Source: Prevotella sp. (GTDB lineage: Bacteria > Bacteroidota > Bacteroidia > Bacteroidales > Bacteroidaceae). Taken from it: a DNA stretch of 24,625 nucleotides. This document shows, piece by piece, positions 15,151 through 23,372 of the stretch (the first letter of the stretch is position 1; every line of letters begins with the position of its first letter). The stretch is taken from positions 1-24,625 of the forward strand of contig JAEEZP010000156.1 of the NCBI GenBank assembly GCA_016291915.1, read 5' to 3'. The position numbers and the translations under genes were made by a program. The notes beneath the pieces were generated by a model that saw nothing but the letters and a program-made list of their open reading frames with translations, was not told where the DNA came from and searched no databases.

Positions 15151-15771
15151 GGTGAGGCCGACGCTGTGGAATATATCCGTAACCATCCGGATGATGAGAT
15201 GTCTGTATTGCTGCTTAATTATGTAGGCCGCCGTGTGGAAGAGGCTGATCTCCTATTATCACCTTCCGTAAAGAATGGTATCATGCGCGACCTGTATAAA
15301 GACTATATAGAAGTTTTACGCAATGATCTTGTAGCAGAGAATGCAGAAGGAAAAGTCGTGGAAGGATCCATGGCCCCGGACTTTACCAAGAAGGACCGTC
15401 ATGACAAGGAAATATCGCTATCCTCACTTCGTGGTAAATATGTTGTTCTCGACTTCTGGGGCAGTTGGTGCGTATGGTGCATCAAAGGCGTGCCCGACAT
15501 GAAGAAGTATTATGAAAAATACAAAGGTAAGTTTGAGATATTAGGTGTCGCCTGCCGTGATAAGAAAGAGAACTGGCTAAAGGCATTGGACAAGTATGAG
15601 CTGCCATGGTTGAATGTCCTCAGCGAGGGACAGCCTGAGGTATCTGCCCTTTATGCCGTCAGTGGCTTTCCCACAAAGATCGTCATCGCTCCCGATGGAA
15701 AGATCCTCAAGATTATTAAGGGTGAGAGTAATGAATTCTATCAGTATCTTGATGAGCTATTCGGTAAATAA
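15151..15771 (+). pseudogene. 5'-truncated TlpA-like thioredoxin-fold thiol-disulfide oxidoreductase
   Basis: C-terminal part of a Bacteroidota TlpA/AhpC-TSA lipoprotein-type oxidoreductase. Recognisable from about ADAVEYIRNHPDD (15160s) through a helical linker to the redoxin domain: GSMAPDFTKKDRHDKEISLSSL, FWGSWCVWCIKGVP with CxxC active-site cysteines (CVWC), YAVSGFPTKIVIAPDGKI with the cis-Pro, ending ELFGK. The expected signal peptide and N-terminal DUF4369-like domain (about 200 residues) are absent. The frame runs open to 14758, but that part is antisense to the aldo/keto reductase and is not real coding sequence. The first in-frame ATG in the homologous part is 15199. TlpA-like proteins often accompany SusCD-DUF4843 loci, so this was probably once part of locus 1 or 2. 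Confidence 0.75.
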
Positions 15772-15824
15772 CATGGGGTTATAAGAAGTATTATGTTTTT
15801 ACCATCATCCATCTATCGCATGTT

Positions 15825-15872
15825 AAGATTCCTAAGATATCGTTGACAATAAAGCCTTATCTTAGGAATCTT
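15825..15872 (+). terminator. Perfect 15-bp stem-loop after the TlpA remnant
   Basis: AAGATTCCTAAGATA (15825-15839) is the exact reverse complement of 15858-15872, with an 18-nt loop and a T-rich trailer (atttatta). It lies 54 bp after the stop at 15771 and upstream of the promoter of locus 2, so it probably ends transcription. The long loop is unusual for an intrinsic terminator. Confidence 0.65.
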
Positions 15873-15931
15873 ATTTATTACTTCTCATTTGTAAGAGGAA
15901 AACGATTATTCTCGGTTTTTTTAAATAAATG

Positions 15932-15962
15932 TTTGTTGAAAAGAAAAAAAATTATACTTTTG
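15932..15962 (+). promoter_or_regulatory. Candidate housekeeping promoter for locus 2
   Basis: TTTG (15932-15935), 19 bp, TACTTTTG (15955-15962), followed about 42 nt later by the sigma-factor ATG at 16005. Matches the Bacteroidota vegetative consensus and has the same spacing as the locus 1 sigma promoter. Confidence 0.72.
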
Positions 15963-16004
15963 CGGACGAAAGAATGATTTGAGTATCCATCTTTGCTTAA
16001 AACA

Positions 16005-16541
16005 ATGAGTAATCTGCAAAAGTCAACATGGGATGAGGATGTCTTCCACCAGTTTTATAATGATTATTATAAAGCATTGGTGAACTATGCCATGCAGATG
16101 CTCGGTCAGCAGGAGAGTGCAGAGGATATTGTACAGAATGTATTCATGCTGTTGTGGCAGCAAGGCAGTAAGCAACGTAATGAGACTCATATCAGGGCTT
16201 TTCTTTATAATGTGACCCGTCATGCGGTCATTGACCGACTGCGTCATGAGAAGATTGTTCAGAATTTCCAAGACACTTACGAGATAGGCAAAGACGGTGA
16301 AGAGGAGGGGCTCTTTCCTGAAGAGGTTTTCCGGCAGTTGTTTCTGGAAATAGACCGTTTACCCTCACGGCAGCGTGAAGTCTTTCTGCAGTTGATGAAA
16401 GGAAAGAAAAACCGTGAGATAGCAGAAACCTTGAATATTGCTGAGGAGACGGTGAAGAAACTGCGTCAACGGGGCATGAAGACACTCCGTCAGCGTATGA
16501 ACCCGGAATTGACACTCCTCTTGATGCTGCTCACTCATTAA
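16005..16541 (+). CDS. ECF RNA polymerase sigma factor (locus 2)
   Basis: A 178-residue ECF sigma from the ATG at 16005; a TTG at 15993 in the same frame is unlikely. Region 2 is about residues 12-85 (VFHQFYNDYYKALVNYAM, ESAEDIVQNVFMLLW, AFLYNVTRHAVIDRLR). Region 4 is about 107-163, with LPSRQREVFLQLMKGKKNREIAETL and the recognition helix in ETVKKLRQRGMKTL. Expected to drive its own operon (FecR, susC, susD, two lipoproteins) once released. Unlike locus 1, regulator and target genes are collinear, so positive autoregulation is possible in addition to the basal promoter. It is clearly divergent from the locus 1 sigma, arguing for separate specificities. Confidence 0.93.
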   Translation: MSNLQKSTWDEDVFHQFYNDYYKALVNYAMQMLGQQESAEDIVQNVFMLLWQQGSKQRNETHIRAFLYNVTRHAVIDRLRHEKIVQNFQDTYEIGKDGEEEGLFPEEVFRQLFLEIDRLPSRQREVFLQLMKGKKNREIAETLNIAEETVKKLRQRGMKTLRQRMNPELTLLLMLLTH

Positions 16542-16581
16542 TCTTTACGTCTCCAACACATTTTCTCAAACCATGTACCTA

Positions 16582-16615
16582 CTTTTTTCTTCTCAATCGT
16601 AATAGAAGTAAAAAG
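16582..16615 (+). promoter_or_regulatory. Hairpin in the sigma-FecR gap (locus 2)
   Basis: CTTTTTTCTTCT (16582-16593) pairs with AGAAGTAAAAAG (16604-16615) with one mismatch and a 10-nt loop, just before the FecR start. It could set the sigma:anti-sigma expression ratio; the AT-rich stem is weak, so this is tentative. Confidence 0.35.
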
Positions 16616-16621
16616 AAAAAT

Positions 16622-17800
16622 ATGACAATACATACACTGATTAAGAAACAGCTGATGGGAACAATCTCACCGGAAGAAGAGCAACTCCTCGAGGAATGGA
16701 TAGCTAATCATCCTGATGAGAAAGGAAAATATGAGCAACTGTTAGATAACACACAACTGGCAGATCGGTACATGCAATATGATAAGGTGGATGCCGAGAA
16801 AGCATGGGAGCAGTTGAGAACCAGGATCCAGGCCGAACAACAGGAACAGCCCGTTCCTGAAGAAACTCAAACATATCACTTGACAATTCTGAGGGCACCT
16901 GTCATGCTTCGCATCGCAGCCGTCATCGTCTTGTTGATCGTTGGCGGTACCTTCTGGTATCACCGTAGTTATACCCATACCACGCCTCCCGTCATCACCG
17001 AGCAGGTCCAACGGGCTATGTTACAAAGCAGGGAGAGTGGCATGCAAGGTGCAGAGATTGTCAATGTCCGGACCGACCATCAGGAGATTATCTCTCAAGA
17101 ACAACTGGCATCCTATCATGTCGATGACAACTTTGTGGAGCAGTTGGCAAACGCCACACGTATCACCACCTATCATAATAAGGAATACTGGACCACCTTG
17201 AATGATGGCACCTTGGTGCATCTTAACTATAACAGTCGATTGATTTATCCGGAGAAATTCGGTGACCGTCGGGATGTCATTCTCGAAGGAGAAGCTTATT
17301 TCATGGTGGCTAAAGACAAACATCGGCAGTTTGTGGTACACACCCCGCAAGGCGACATCACGGTCTATGGCACGGAATTCTACGTGAAGACCGACACCGG
17401 CAAGACAATCGGAGACTCACACGGACAGCGTATGGAGATAGTCTTGCTGAAAGGCAGCATCAGCTTCACCCCTGTTGATGGCAAAGAACTGCCGATGCAA
17501 CCCGGACAACAGTTGTGTGTCGCCGACAAGCAACTGACCATCCGTTATGTGGATACCGCGCCCTATACGGCCTGGAACGAAGGAAAGTTCCTCTTTGAGG
17601 CCTGGTCATTGGAGCGGGTGATGAACGTCTTGTCTCACTGGTACGACATCGAAGTACAGTTTGCTACCGATGATCTGAAAGACAAACAGATTGACGGTTA
17701 CTTCGACCGTTACGACACGATCGACTCTATCCTCGAATCGATAGAGACCGTATTAGGAGTGAAGATTACCAAGAGAGATCGATATATTACTATTAACTAA
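16622..17800 (+). CDS. FecR-family anti-sigma factor (locus 2)
   Basis: A 392-residue FecR-type regulator of the upstream ECF sigma. The cytoplasmic N-terminal domain (about 5-70) has the common SPEEEQLLEEWIANHPDEKGKYEQL pattern. One membrane helix is at about 96-113 (LRIAAVIVLLIVGGTFWY). The FecR beta-domain is about 183-285, with TLNDGTLVHLNYNSRLIYP, LEGEAYFMVAKD and VYGTEFYVKTD. A DUF4974-type C-terminal domain is about 320-392 (FLFEAWSLERVMNVLSHWYDIEVQF). It follows the sigma gene by 80 bp and precedes susC by 13 bp, so all are likely one transcript. It should receive the signal from the STN domain of the locus 2 SusC. Confidence 0.93.
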   Translation: MTIHTLIKKQLMGTISPEEEQLLEEWIANHPDEKGKYEQLLDNTQLADRYMQYDKVDAEKAWEQLRTRIQAEQQEQPVPEETQTYHLTILRAPVMLRIAAVIVLLIVGGTFWYHRSYTHTTPPVITEQVQRAMLQSRESGMQGAEIVNVRTDHQEIISQEQLASYHVDDNFVEQLANATRITTYHNKEYWTTLNDGTLVHLNYNSRLIYPEKFGDRRDVILEGEAYFMVAKDKHRQFVVHTPQGDITVYGTEFYVKTDTGKTIGDSHGQRMEIVLLKGSISFTPVDGKELPMQPGQQLCVADKQLTIRYVDTAPYTAWNEGKFLFEAWSLERVMNVLSHWYDIEVQFATDDLKDKQIDGYFDRYDTIDSILESIETVLGVKITKRDRYITIN

Positions 17801-17813
17801 ACATATTGTATTC

Positions 17814-20800
17814 ATGGAAAAAAGCAAGAACATGTTTCAACGTATCTGTTTGCTGATGCTGACGATGCTGTGGCTTATACCCTCAGTGAGTCATGCTACC
17901 AGACCGGCAGACACAAACGTGACAGTGGACTTTAAGTCTGTTCCTGTTGCTACAGTACTTTACTCTATCCAGAAACAGGCAGGTTTAAGCTTTGTCTACT
18001 CTACAGAGTTGGCCTCCAAATGGCCAAAGATTTCCATCTCTGTCAAACAGAAACCTGCTGAGGAAGTGATCAGCCAGGTGACTGGTATGATAGGTTGTAA
18101 CTACCAGATCAAAGGTAATATCGTTACTATTACACAACAACAGGTCAGTGGTAAGGAACGTACCGTGAAAGGACGTGTGAGTGATGATGAGGGAGAACCT
18201 CTTGTAGGTGTACCTATCAGCATCGGCGAAGGATCTGTTGCTGCCGTTACGGATGCCGACGGTCACTACTCTTTTAAGATTCCTGTGGAGCGCACCGTAC
18301 TGAAATACTCGTATGTGGGTATGGACACACAGTATATCCCCGTGGCAGCGGGTACCGCTGATCAGACACAGAATGTGACGATGCGTTCGAGTGTTCAACT
18401 GGAGGATGTCGTGGTTAACGGTTTCTTCACCCGACAGAAACAGACATTTACAGGTTCGGCGAAGTCCTATAAGGCAGAGGAGATCCTGCAGATCTCTCCC
18501 AACAATCTGTTCCAGGCACTCTCAACATTGGATCCTGCCATGACGATCACACAGAACAACGAGCTGGGATCGAACCCCAATGCTGTCCCCGACCTGATTA
18601 TCCGCAGCACCACCTCTCTGGCCACCAATGATGAGGTGGGCCTCAACGCCCCGCTGGTGGTCATCGACGGTGTAGAACAGTCGCTGCAGGCTCTTTACGA
18701 TATCGACATCCAGGATATTGAACGTGTTGACATCCTCAAGGATGCCTCTGCCACGGCACTCTACGGAGAGAATGCCGCCAACGGTGTGATCATTGTGGAA
18801 CGCAAGAGAGTCACACAGTCGCCCGTCCGTGTACGCTATACCTTCACTCCACAGTTGAGCTTTGCCGACCTTAGCAGTTATAACCTCTGTGATGCTGCGC
18901 AGAAACTGGAACTGGAGAAGTTGGCCGGGCTCTATGATACGACCAATGGCTCTTTGGACCAGTCGTATTACGATAAATTGGCACTGGTAAGCAGCGGCAT
19001 GAATGTTGATTGGAAGTCAAAACCCGTACGTAACAGTTTCTCTCACAGTCACTCACTCTCTGTTACCGGCAGAGGGTCCGGACTCGACTATAACATCACA
19101 GGCAATTACTCCAACACCGCCGGTGTGATGAAAGAGGATGCCCGCAACCGCTATGGACTGGGCATGTACCTGTCGTATCGGGCTATTGAGAAACTTATCC
19201 TCACGCTCCGTGCCTCGCATCAAGTAGTGAACACCGAAGACTCACCCTACGGCAGCTACAGCAATTATATGCTGGCCAATCCCTACGACTCACCTTATGA
19301 TGATGAAGGAAACTATGCGCGGCACCTGTCGTACAACATGAACAACCCGCTTTACGAAGCCTCGCTGAGCAGCTTTGCCAAGACACAGAGTCGTACGGAA
19401 TCCATCTCACTGGATGCCCGCTACAACTTCAAGCCTAACTTCTACGTGACGGCACAGGGATCCTACTCCACCACACGAGGTACCAGTGATAATTTCATCT
19501 CACCATTGTCGAACAATTACTCCTCCACGACACAACTGAACCAAAGAGGATACTACGGTCTCGGCAATAACGGAAGCGACTCATGGGCCGCCAAGCTGGT
19601 GGCCAACTACATCCATCAGTTTGACAGCGACGGAACCATGCTGACCCTTAACCTGGGTGGTGAGGTGAAGCACAGCGACAGCTTCAGCAGGCTGTTGGCA
19701 GGTACGGGGTTCCTCTCCGACGATCTCTCAGACATCGCATACGCCACAGCTTATCCCAACGGCACACACCCGTCAGGATCAGAAGAAGTCAGTTCGAGTG
19801 TCGGTGCTTTTGCTGCTGCCAACTTCGTATGGCGTAACCGTTATTTCGTGGACGGTTCTTACCGTATCTCAGGATCATCGAAGTTCGGAGACAACCAGCG
19901 CTACGCACCTTTCTGGTCTGTGGGATTGGGTTACAACCTGCACAACGAAGCCTTTGCGAAGGATCTGAAATGGTTGAACACCTTCCGTCTGAGAGGTAGC
20001 TACGGTTATACCGGTAGTGTGAAGTTCAGTGCCTGGCAGGCCGTGACCACCTATACCTACAACAGTGACTATGCTTATACCACCGGTGTGGGAACCCTGC
20101 CAATGGGAATGTCTAACCCTGACTTGAAATGGCAGGCTACGAAAAAGATGAATGTCGGTCTCACCTCTTCATTCTTTGGCAACCGGCTGGACATCAATCT
20201 GGATGTTTATCGTGAAAAGACTTCCAATATGCTTATCGACCTCTCCCTGCCGCCTTCGTCAGGTGCCACGGCGGTGAAATCCAACCTTGGTTCTCAAACC
20301 AGCAACGGTATCGAGTTCTCTGTCTGGGGAAAGATCATCAAGACGACCGACTGGGAATGGAACCTTTCTGTCAACGGTTTACATGCAAAGACAACGATCA
20401 ACGATATCTCCGAGGCACTCAAACGCAAGAATGAAGAGAATGCCCAGAACACCTCTTCCGTAGCACCGCTGATACAGTTCCGTGAAGGAGAGTCACCCAC
20501 CGCTATCTATGCGGTACGCTCTGCCGGTGTGGACCCCGCCAGTGGTAAAGAGATCTTCATCCGAAAGGACGGCAGTTATACTTACACCTACGATGCCAAC
20601 GACCAGGTGGCTGTCGGCGACCGTAACCCCGACTGGCAGGGCAGTATCTCTTCTTTGCTGAGATACCGACAGTTCTCACTGAGCGCCAACCTGTCATACC
20701 GCTTCGGAGGAAACCTCTACAATACGACGAGAGTACAGAAGATTGAGAATATCAACCCCCGGTACAACTGCGATGAGAGAGCTTTTACCGAACGGTGGAA

Positions 20801-21083
20801 GCAACCGGGTGATCTCGTTCCTTACCTGAATATCTCTACTACCGGTGGCCGTTCGTATGTGTATAGCGACCGTTTCGTGGAGAAAGACAACGAGCTGTGG
20901 CTCTCCAATATCTTCCTGCAGTACGACGTGCCAACGGAATGGCTGTCTGCCCTCCACCTGCAGAAACTCTATGTGGGCATTGGCATGGAAGACCTCTTCC
21001 GACTGACGGCAGCCAAATATGAGCGCGGTACGTCTTATCCCTATAGCCGGAGCATCAACATGTCGGTAAGTGTAACCTTTTAA
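17814..21083 (+). CDS. SusC/RagA-family TonB-dependent transporter with STN signalling domain (locus 2)
   Basis: A 1089-residue outer-membrane importer. The signal peptide ends SHA|T after residue 28. STN domain about 36-108 (VTVDFKSVPVATVLYSIQKQ ... YQIKGNIVTI), carboxypeptidase-regulatory-like domain about 117-192, plug from about 195 (LEDVVVNGFF) with VDILKDASATALYGENAANG at 305-324, then the beta-barrel ending SVSVTF. The plug signature reads YGENAANG where most SusC proteins, including the locus 1 copy (YGSRGANG), have Ser-Arg; the effect is unknown. It is organised like the locus 1 protein but clearly diverged, so it probably handles a different ligand. It signals to the FecR encoded immediately upstream. 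Confidence 0.94.
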   Translation: MEKSKNMFQRICLLMLTMLWLIPSVSHATRPADTNVTVDFKSVPVATVLYSIQKQAGLSFVYSTELASKWPKISISVKQKPAEEVISQVTGMIGCNYQIKGNIVTITQQQVSGKERTVKGRVSDDEGEPLVGVPISIGEGSVAAVTDADGHYSFKIPVERTVLKYSYVGMDTQYIPVAAGTADQTQNVTMRSSVQLEDVVVNGFFTRQKQTFTGSAKSYKAEEILQISPNNLFQALSTLDPAMTITQNNELGSNPNAVPDLIIRSTTSLATNDEVGLNAPLVVIDGVEQSLQALYDIDIQDIERVDILKDASATALYGENAANGVIIVERKRVTQSPVRVRYTFTPQLSFADLSSYNLCDAAQKLELEKLAGLYDTTNGSLDQSYYDKLALVSSGMNVDWKSKPVRNSFSHSHSLSVTGRGSGLDYNITGNYSNTAGVMKEDARNRYGLGMYLSYRAIEKLILTLRASHQVVNTEDSPYGSYSNYMLANPYDSPYDDEGNYARHLSYNMNNPLYEASLSSFAKTQSRTESISLDARYNFKPNFYVTAQGSYSTTRGTSDNFISPLSNNYSSTTQLNQRGYYGLGNNGSDSWAAKLVANYIHQFDSDGTMLTLNLGGEVKHSDSFSRLLAGTGFLSDDLSDIAYATAYPNGTHPSGSEEVSSSVGAFAAANFVWRNRYFVDGSYRISGSSKFGDNQRYAPFWSVGLGYNLHNEAFAKDLKWLNTFRLRGSYGYTGSVKFSAWQAVTTYTYNSDYAYTTGVGTLPMGMSNPDLKWQATKKMNVGLTSSFFGNRLDINLDVYREKTSNMLIDLSLPPSSGATAVKSNLGSQTSNGIEFSVWGKIIKTTDWEWNLSVNGLHAKTTINDISEALKRKNEENAQNTSSVAPLIQFREGESPTAIYAVRSAGVDPASGKEIFIRKDGSYTYTYDANDQVAVGDRNPDWQGSISSLLRYRQFSLSANLSYRFGGNLYNTTRVQKIENINPRYNCDERAFTERWKQPGDLVPYLNISTTGGRSYVYSDRFVEKDNELWLSNIFLQYDVPTEWLSALHLQKLYVGIGMEDLFRLTAAKYERGTSYPYSRSINMSVSVTF

Positions 21084-22556
21084 ATGAAAGCAATTATGAA
21101 AAAAATAGCTATAAGATTATCATTCATCAGTCTGTTGCTGGTGATGCTGACGCTCACCGCATGTGATGACTTCCTGGACGTAAGACCGAAATCTGAGAAG
21201 CTCGAGCGTGAACTGTTCGAGACGGCACAGGGTTTCGAAGATGCTATCTACGGCGTGTATAGTCAGTTGCAAACGACAAACCTCTATGGAATGAACATGC
21301 TCTGGGGTATCCCCGAGGTGCTCGCACAGAACCTGGAGTGTAACAGCACGGCTATGGCAGCCCTGTCAAGGTATAACTATACGGAGAATGACGAACTGAG
21401 ACAGTTGTTTTCCAAGACCTGGACAACAGCCTACCAGACCATCGGATATGCCAACAATATCCTGAACCAACTGGAGGAGAAAACCTCTGCCGACCTGCCC
21501 TTACGCAATTATTACCGGGGTGAGATGCTCGCAGTACGGGCCATGCTTCACTTTGACATGTTACGACTGTTCGCTCCTACCAACGCAAGCAGTACAGGTA
21601 TCCCCTACTCCCGCAATTACTCCCGTGACATCACGGAGTTTTCCACCGTGGGCGAGGTGTACAACTATATTATCTCAGACCTTCAGGAAGCCGAGACACT
21701 CCTCAGCGGGGATGCTGACATCATCCGTTATCCGCGTGTCAACAACCAGTATCATGAGTTCCTGAACTACCGCGAGACCCACTTCAACCTCTATGCCGTA
21801 CAGGCATTGCTGGCAAGAGTCTATTGGATGAGGGGCGACATGACCAATGCCGGACAGTATGCGGAGAAGGTCATCAACAGTGGTAAGTTCCCACTGGTGG
21901 GAGAGACAGAGGTGCAAGACTTCATGGCCGGCACACTCTCACCGAAAGAGACCATCTTCGGTGTGTACTCCACCGGTTATATGGAGACCTGTGAGTCGTA
22001 TCTTTACAACTTAGTTTCTTTCCACAGCTACCAGGCTTACGACGATGATTCCGGCATGAAACATCTGCAGCCATGGAATGCCATCTATGACAAAGATATC
22101 GATGTCACCACACAGGACTTCCGCAGGGGCCAGTTCTCGAAAGGAGCTTCCCAGACAAGATGGCTGAAGATGACCGACTATTACACACTGGACGGTTTTG
22201 TGCCCACAGCACGCCGAAGCCTGATCTCCGGCATCACGCTCTTCCACACTGCTGAGATGTACCTGATCGCCACGGAGGCTAACCTGAAGAGCAACTACAC
22301 CAAGGCACTTAACTTGTTCAACACCGAGATCCAGTCACGCGGACTGACGGCACTGACTGCTGACAAGACCCTGACCGAGGATATGCTCTTCAACGAATAC
22401 CATAAGGAACTGTTCGGTGAGGGTCAGGTATGGTATAACATGAAACGACTGAACAAGGATATCATCTCGAATGTTGAGACACGAACCATCCCTGCCAGCA
22501 ACGATATCTATGTGATTCCCATTCCGGAGGAAGAATATGCGTACAGACAGAAATAA
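21084..22556 (+). CDS. SusD/RagB-family surface lipoprotein (locus 2)
   Basis: A 490-residue SusD partner of the locus 2 SusC. The ATG follows the susC stop directly (an alternative ATG lies four codons on). Lipobox LTAC gives Cys27, followed by DDF. SusD helical-core blocks are clear: FEDAIYGVYSQLQTTNLYGM, GEMLAVRAMLHFDMLRLFAP, NLYAVQALLARVYWMRGDMT, AEMYLIATEANLK and EYHKELFGEGQVWYNMKRL. It is shorter than the locus 1 SusD by about 20 residues. Zero-gap placement behind susC suggests translational coupling and stoichiometric assembly. The ligand is not predictable from sequence. Confidence 0.94.
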   Translation: MKAIMKKIAIRLSFISLLLVMLTLTACDDFLDVRPKSEKLERELFETAQGFEDAIYGVYSQLQTTNLYGMNMLWGIPEVLAQNLECNSTAMAALSRYNYTENDELRQLFSKTWTTAYQTIGYANNILNQLEEKTSADLPLRNYYRGEMLAVRAMLHFDMLRLFAPTNASSTGIPYSRNYSRDITEFSTVGEVYNYIISDLQEAETLLSGDADIIRYPRVNNQYHEFLNYRETHFNLYAVQALLARVYWMRGDMTNAGQYAEKVINSGKFPLVGETEVQDFMAGTLSPKETIFGVYSTGYMETCESYLYNLVSFHSYQAYDDDSGMKHLQPWNAIYDKDIDVTTQDFRRGQFSKGASQTRWLKMTDYYTLDGFVPTARRSLISGITLFHTAEMYLIATEANLKSNYTKALNLFNTEIQSRGLTALTADKTLTEDMLFNEYHKELFGEGQVWYNMKRLNKDIISNVETRTIPASNDIYVIPIPEEEYAYRQK

Positions 22557-22577
22557 CGTTTATAAAGACATCAGATT

Positions 22578-23339
22578 ATGAAGATCAAGAATATACTGTT
22601 ACTGACGGTGCTGGCAGCCCTGGCTTATGCCTGCACGGAAGATGACTACAAACTGTATGACACCAACCAGAAGGACTCTGTCTTTTTCGAGTACCGTAAT
22701 ACGAGGAATGTCGTGGACTCCACTGTATTGTTCGTCTTCAACTACGACATCGCCACCGAGCATGTCATTGAACTGCCGGTGACACTCATGGGCATGCCGG
22801 CAGATCATGAGCGCACCATTGCCCTCACAGCCGTAAAAGACTCTACCGACATGGTTGAGGGCACGAACTACGTGATAGAGAATGCTGTCATGCCGGCAAA
22901 TGCCGTTCAGACGAATGTGAGGGTACGACTGCTGCGAGACCTTGACGAACGTTTGCTGACCGACACCTTACATCTGCAGCTGGAGATTGCCGAGAACGAC
23001 GACCTGCGTCCTGCCGGGCTGAAGACTTTCCGCATCTCCTACAGCGATGTGCGTCCTAAGAAACGTCCTTCCTGGTGGACGACGTACAGTCCGATGCCCG
23101 TCTATTCCTTCGAGGCCGCCCAGGTATTCTTCAAATATTTCTATGAACTTGCTCCCGTCGCCAACAAAGATGTTTACGACGAGATGATCGCCCGCTATGG
23201 TGACTACTTTGTAAAGGCCACCAACATGCAAGGCCCCCTTTCTATGTACGACACCTTCCTGATCCGCTATGTGCTGATGAAGATGTACAACGATACGAAG
23301 GACCGGATGGAATGGCAGGATGTGCCGACGGTTAGATAA
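22578..23339 (+). CDS. DUF4843-type lipoprotein of the SusCD complex (locus 2)
   Basis: A 253-residue lipoprotein with lipobox AYAC (Cys19) and acidic TEDD directly after it. It shares with the locus 1 protein the mature start (DYKLYDTNQKDSVFFEY versus LQLYDTDTCWLNFYY), a beta-rich first half with a xVxLLRD strand, a W/Y-rich middle (RPSWWTTYSPMPVYSFEAAQ) and a helical tail. It lies 21 bp after susD. It is expected to be a surface-exposed, non-catalytic accessory subunit. The two copies are much less alike than the SusC copies, suggesting adaptation to ligand or partner. Confidence 0.78.
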   Translation: MKIKNILLLTVLAALAYACTEDDYKLYDTNQKDSVFFEYRNTRNVVDSTVLFVFNYDIATEHVIELPVTLMGMPADHERTIALTAVKDSTDMVEGTNYVIENAVMPANAVQTNVRVRLLRDLDERLLTDTLHLQLEIAENDDLRPAGLKTFRISYSDVRPKKRPSWWTTYSPMPVYSFEAAQVFFKYFYELAPVANKDVYDEMIARYGDYFVKATNMQGPLSMYDTFLIRYVLMKMYNDTKDRMEWQDVPTVR

Positions 23340-23372
23340 CAACGATATTCATTAAGTAATCATAACAGAATT

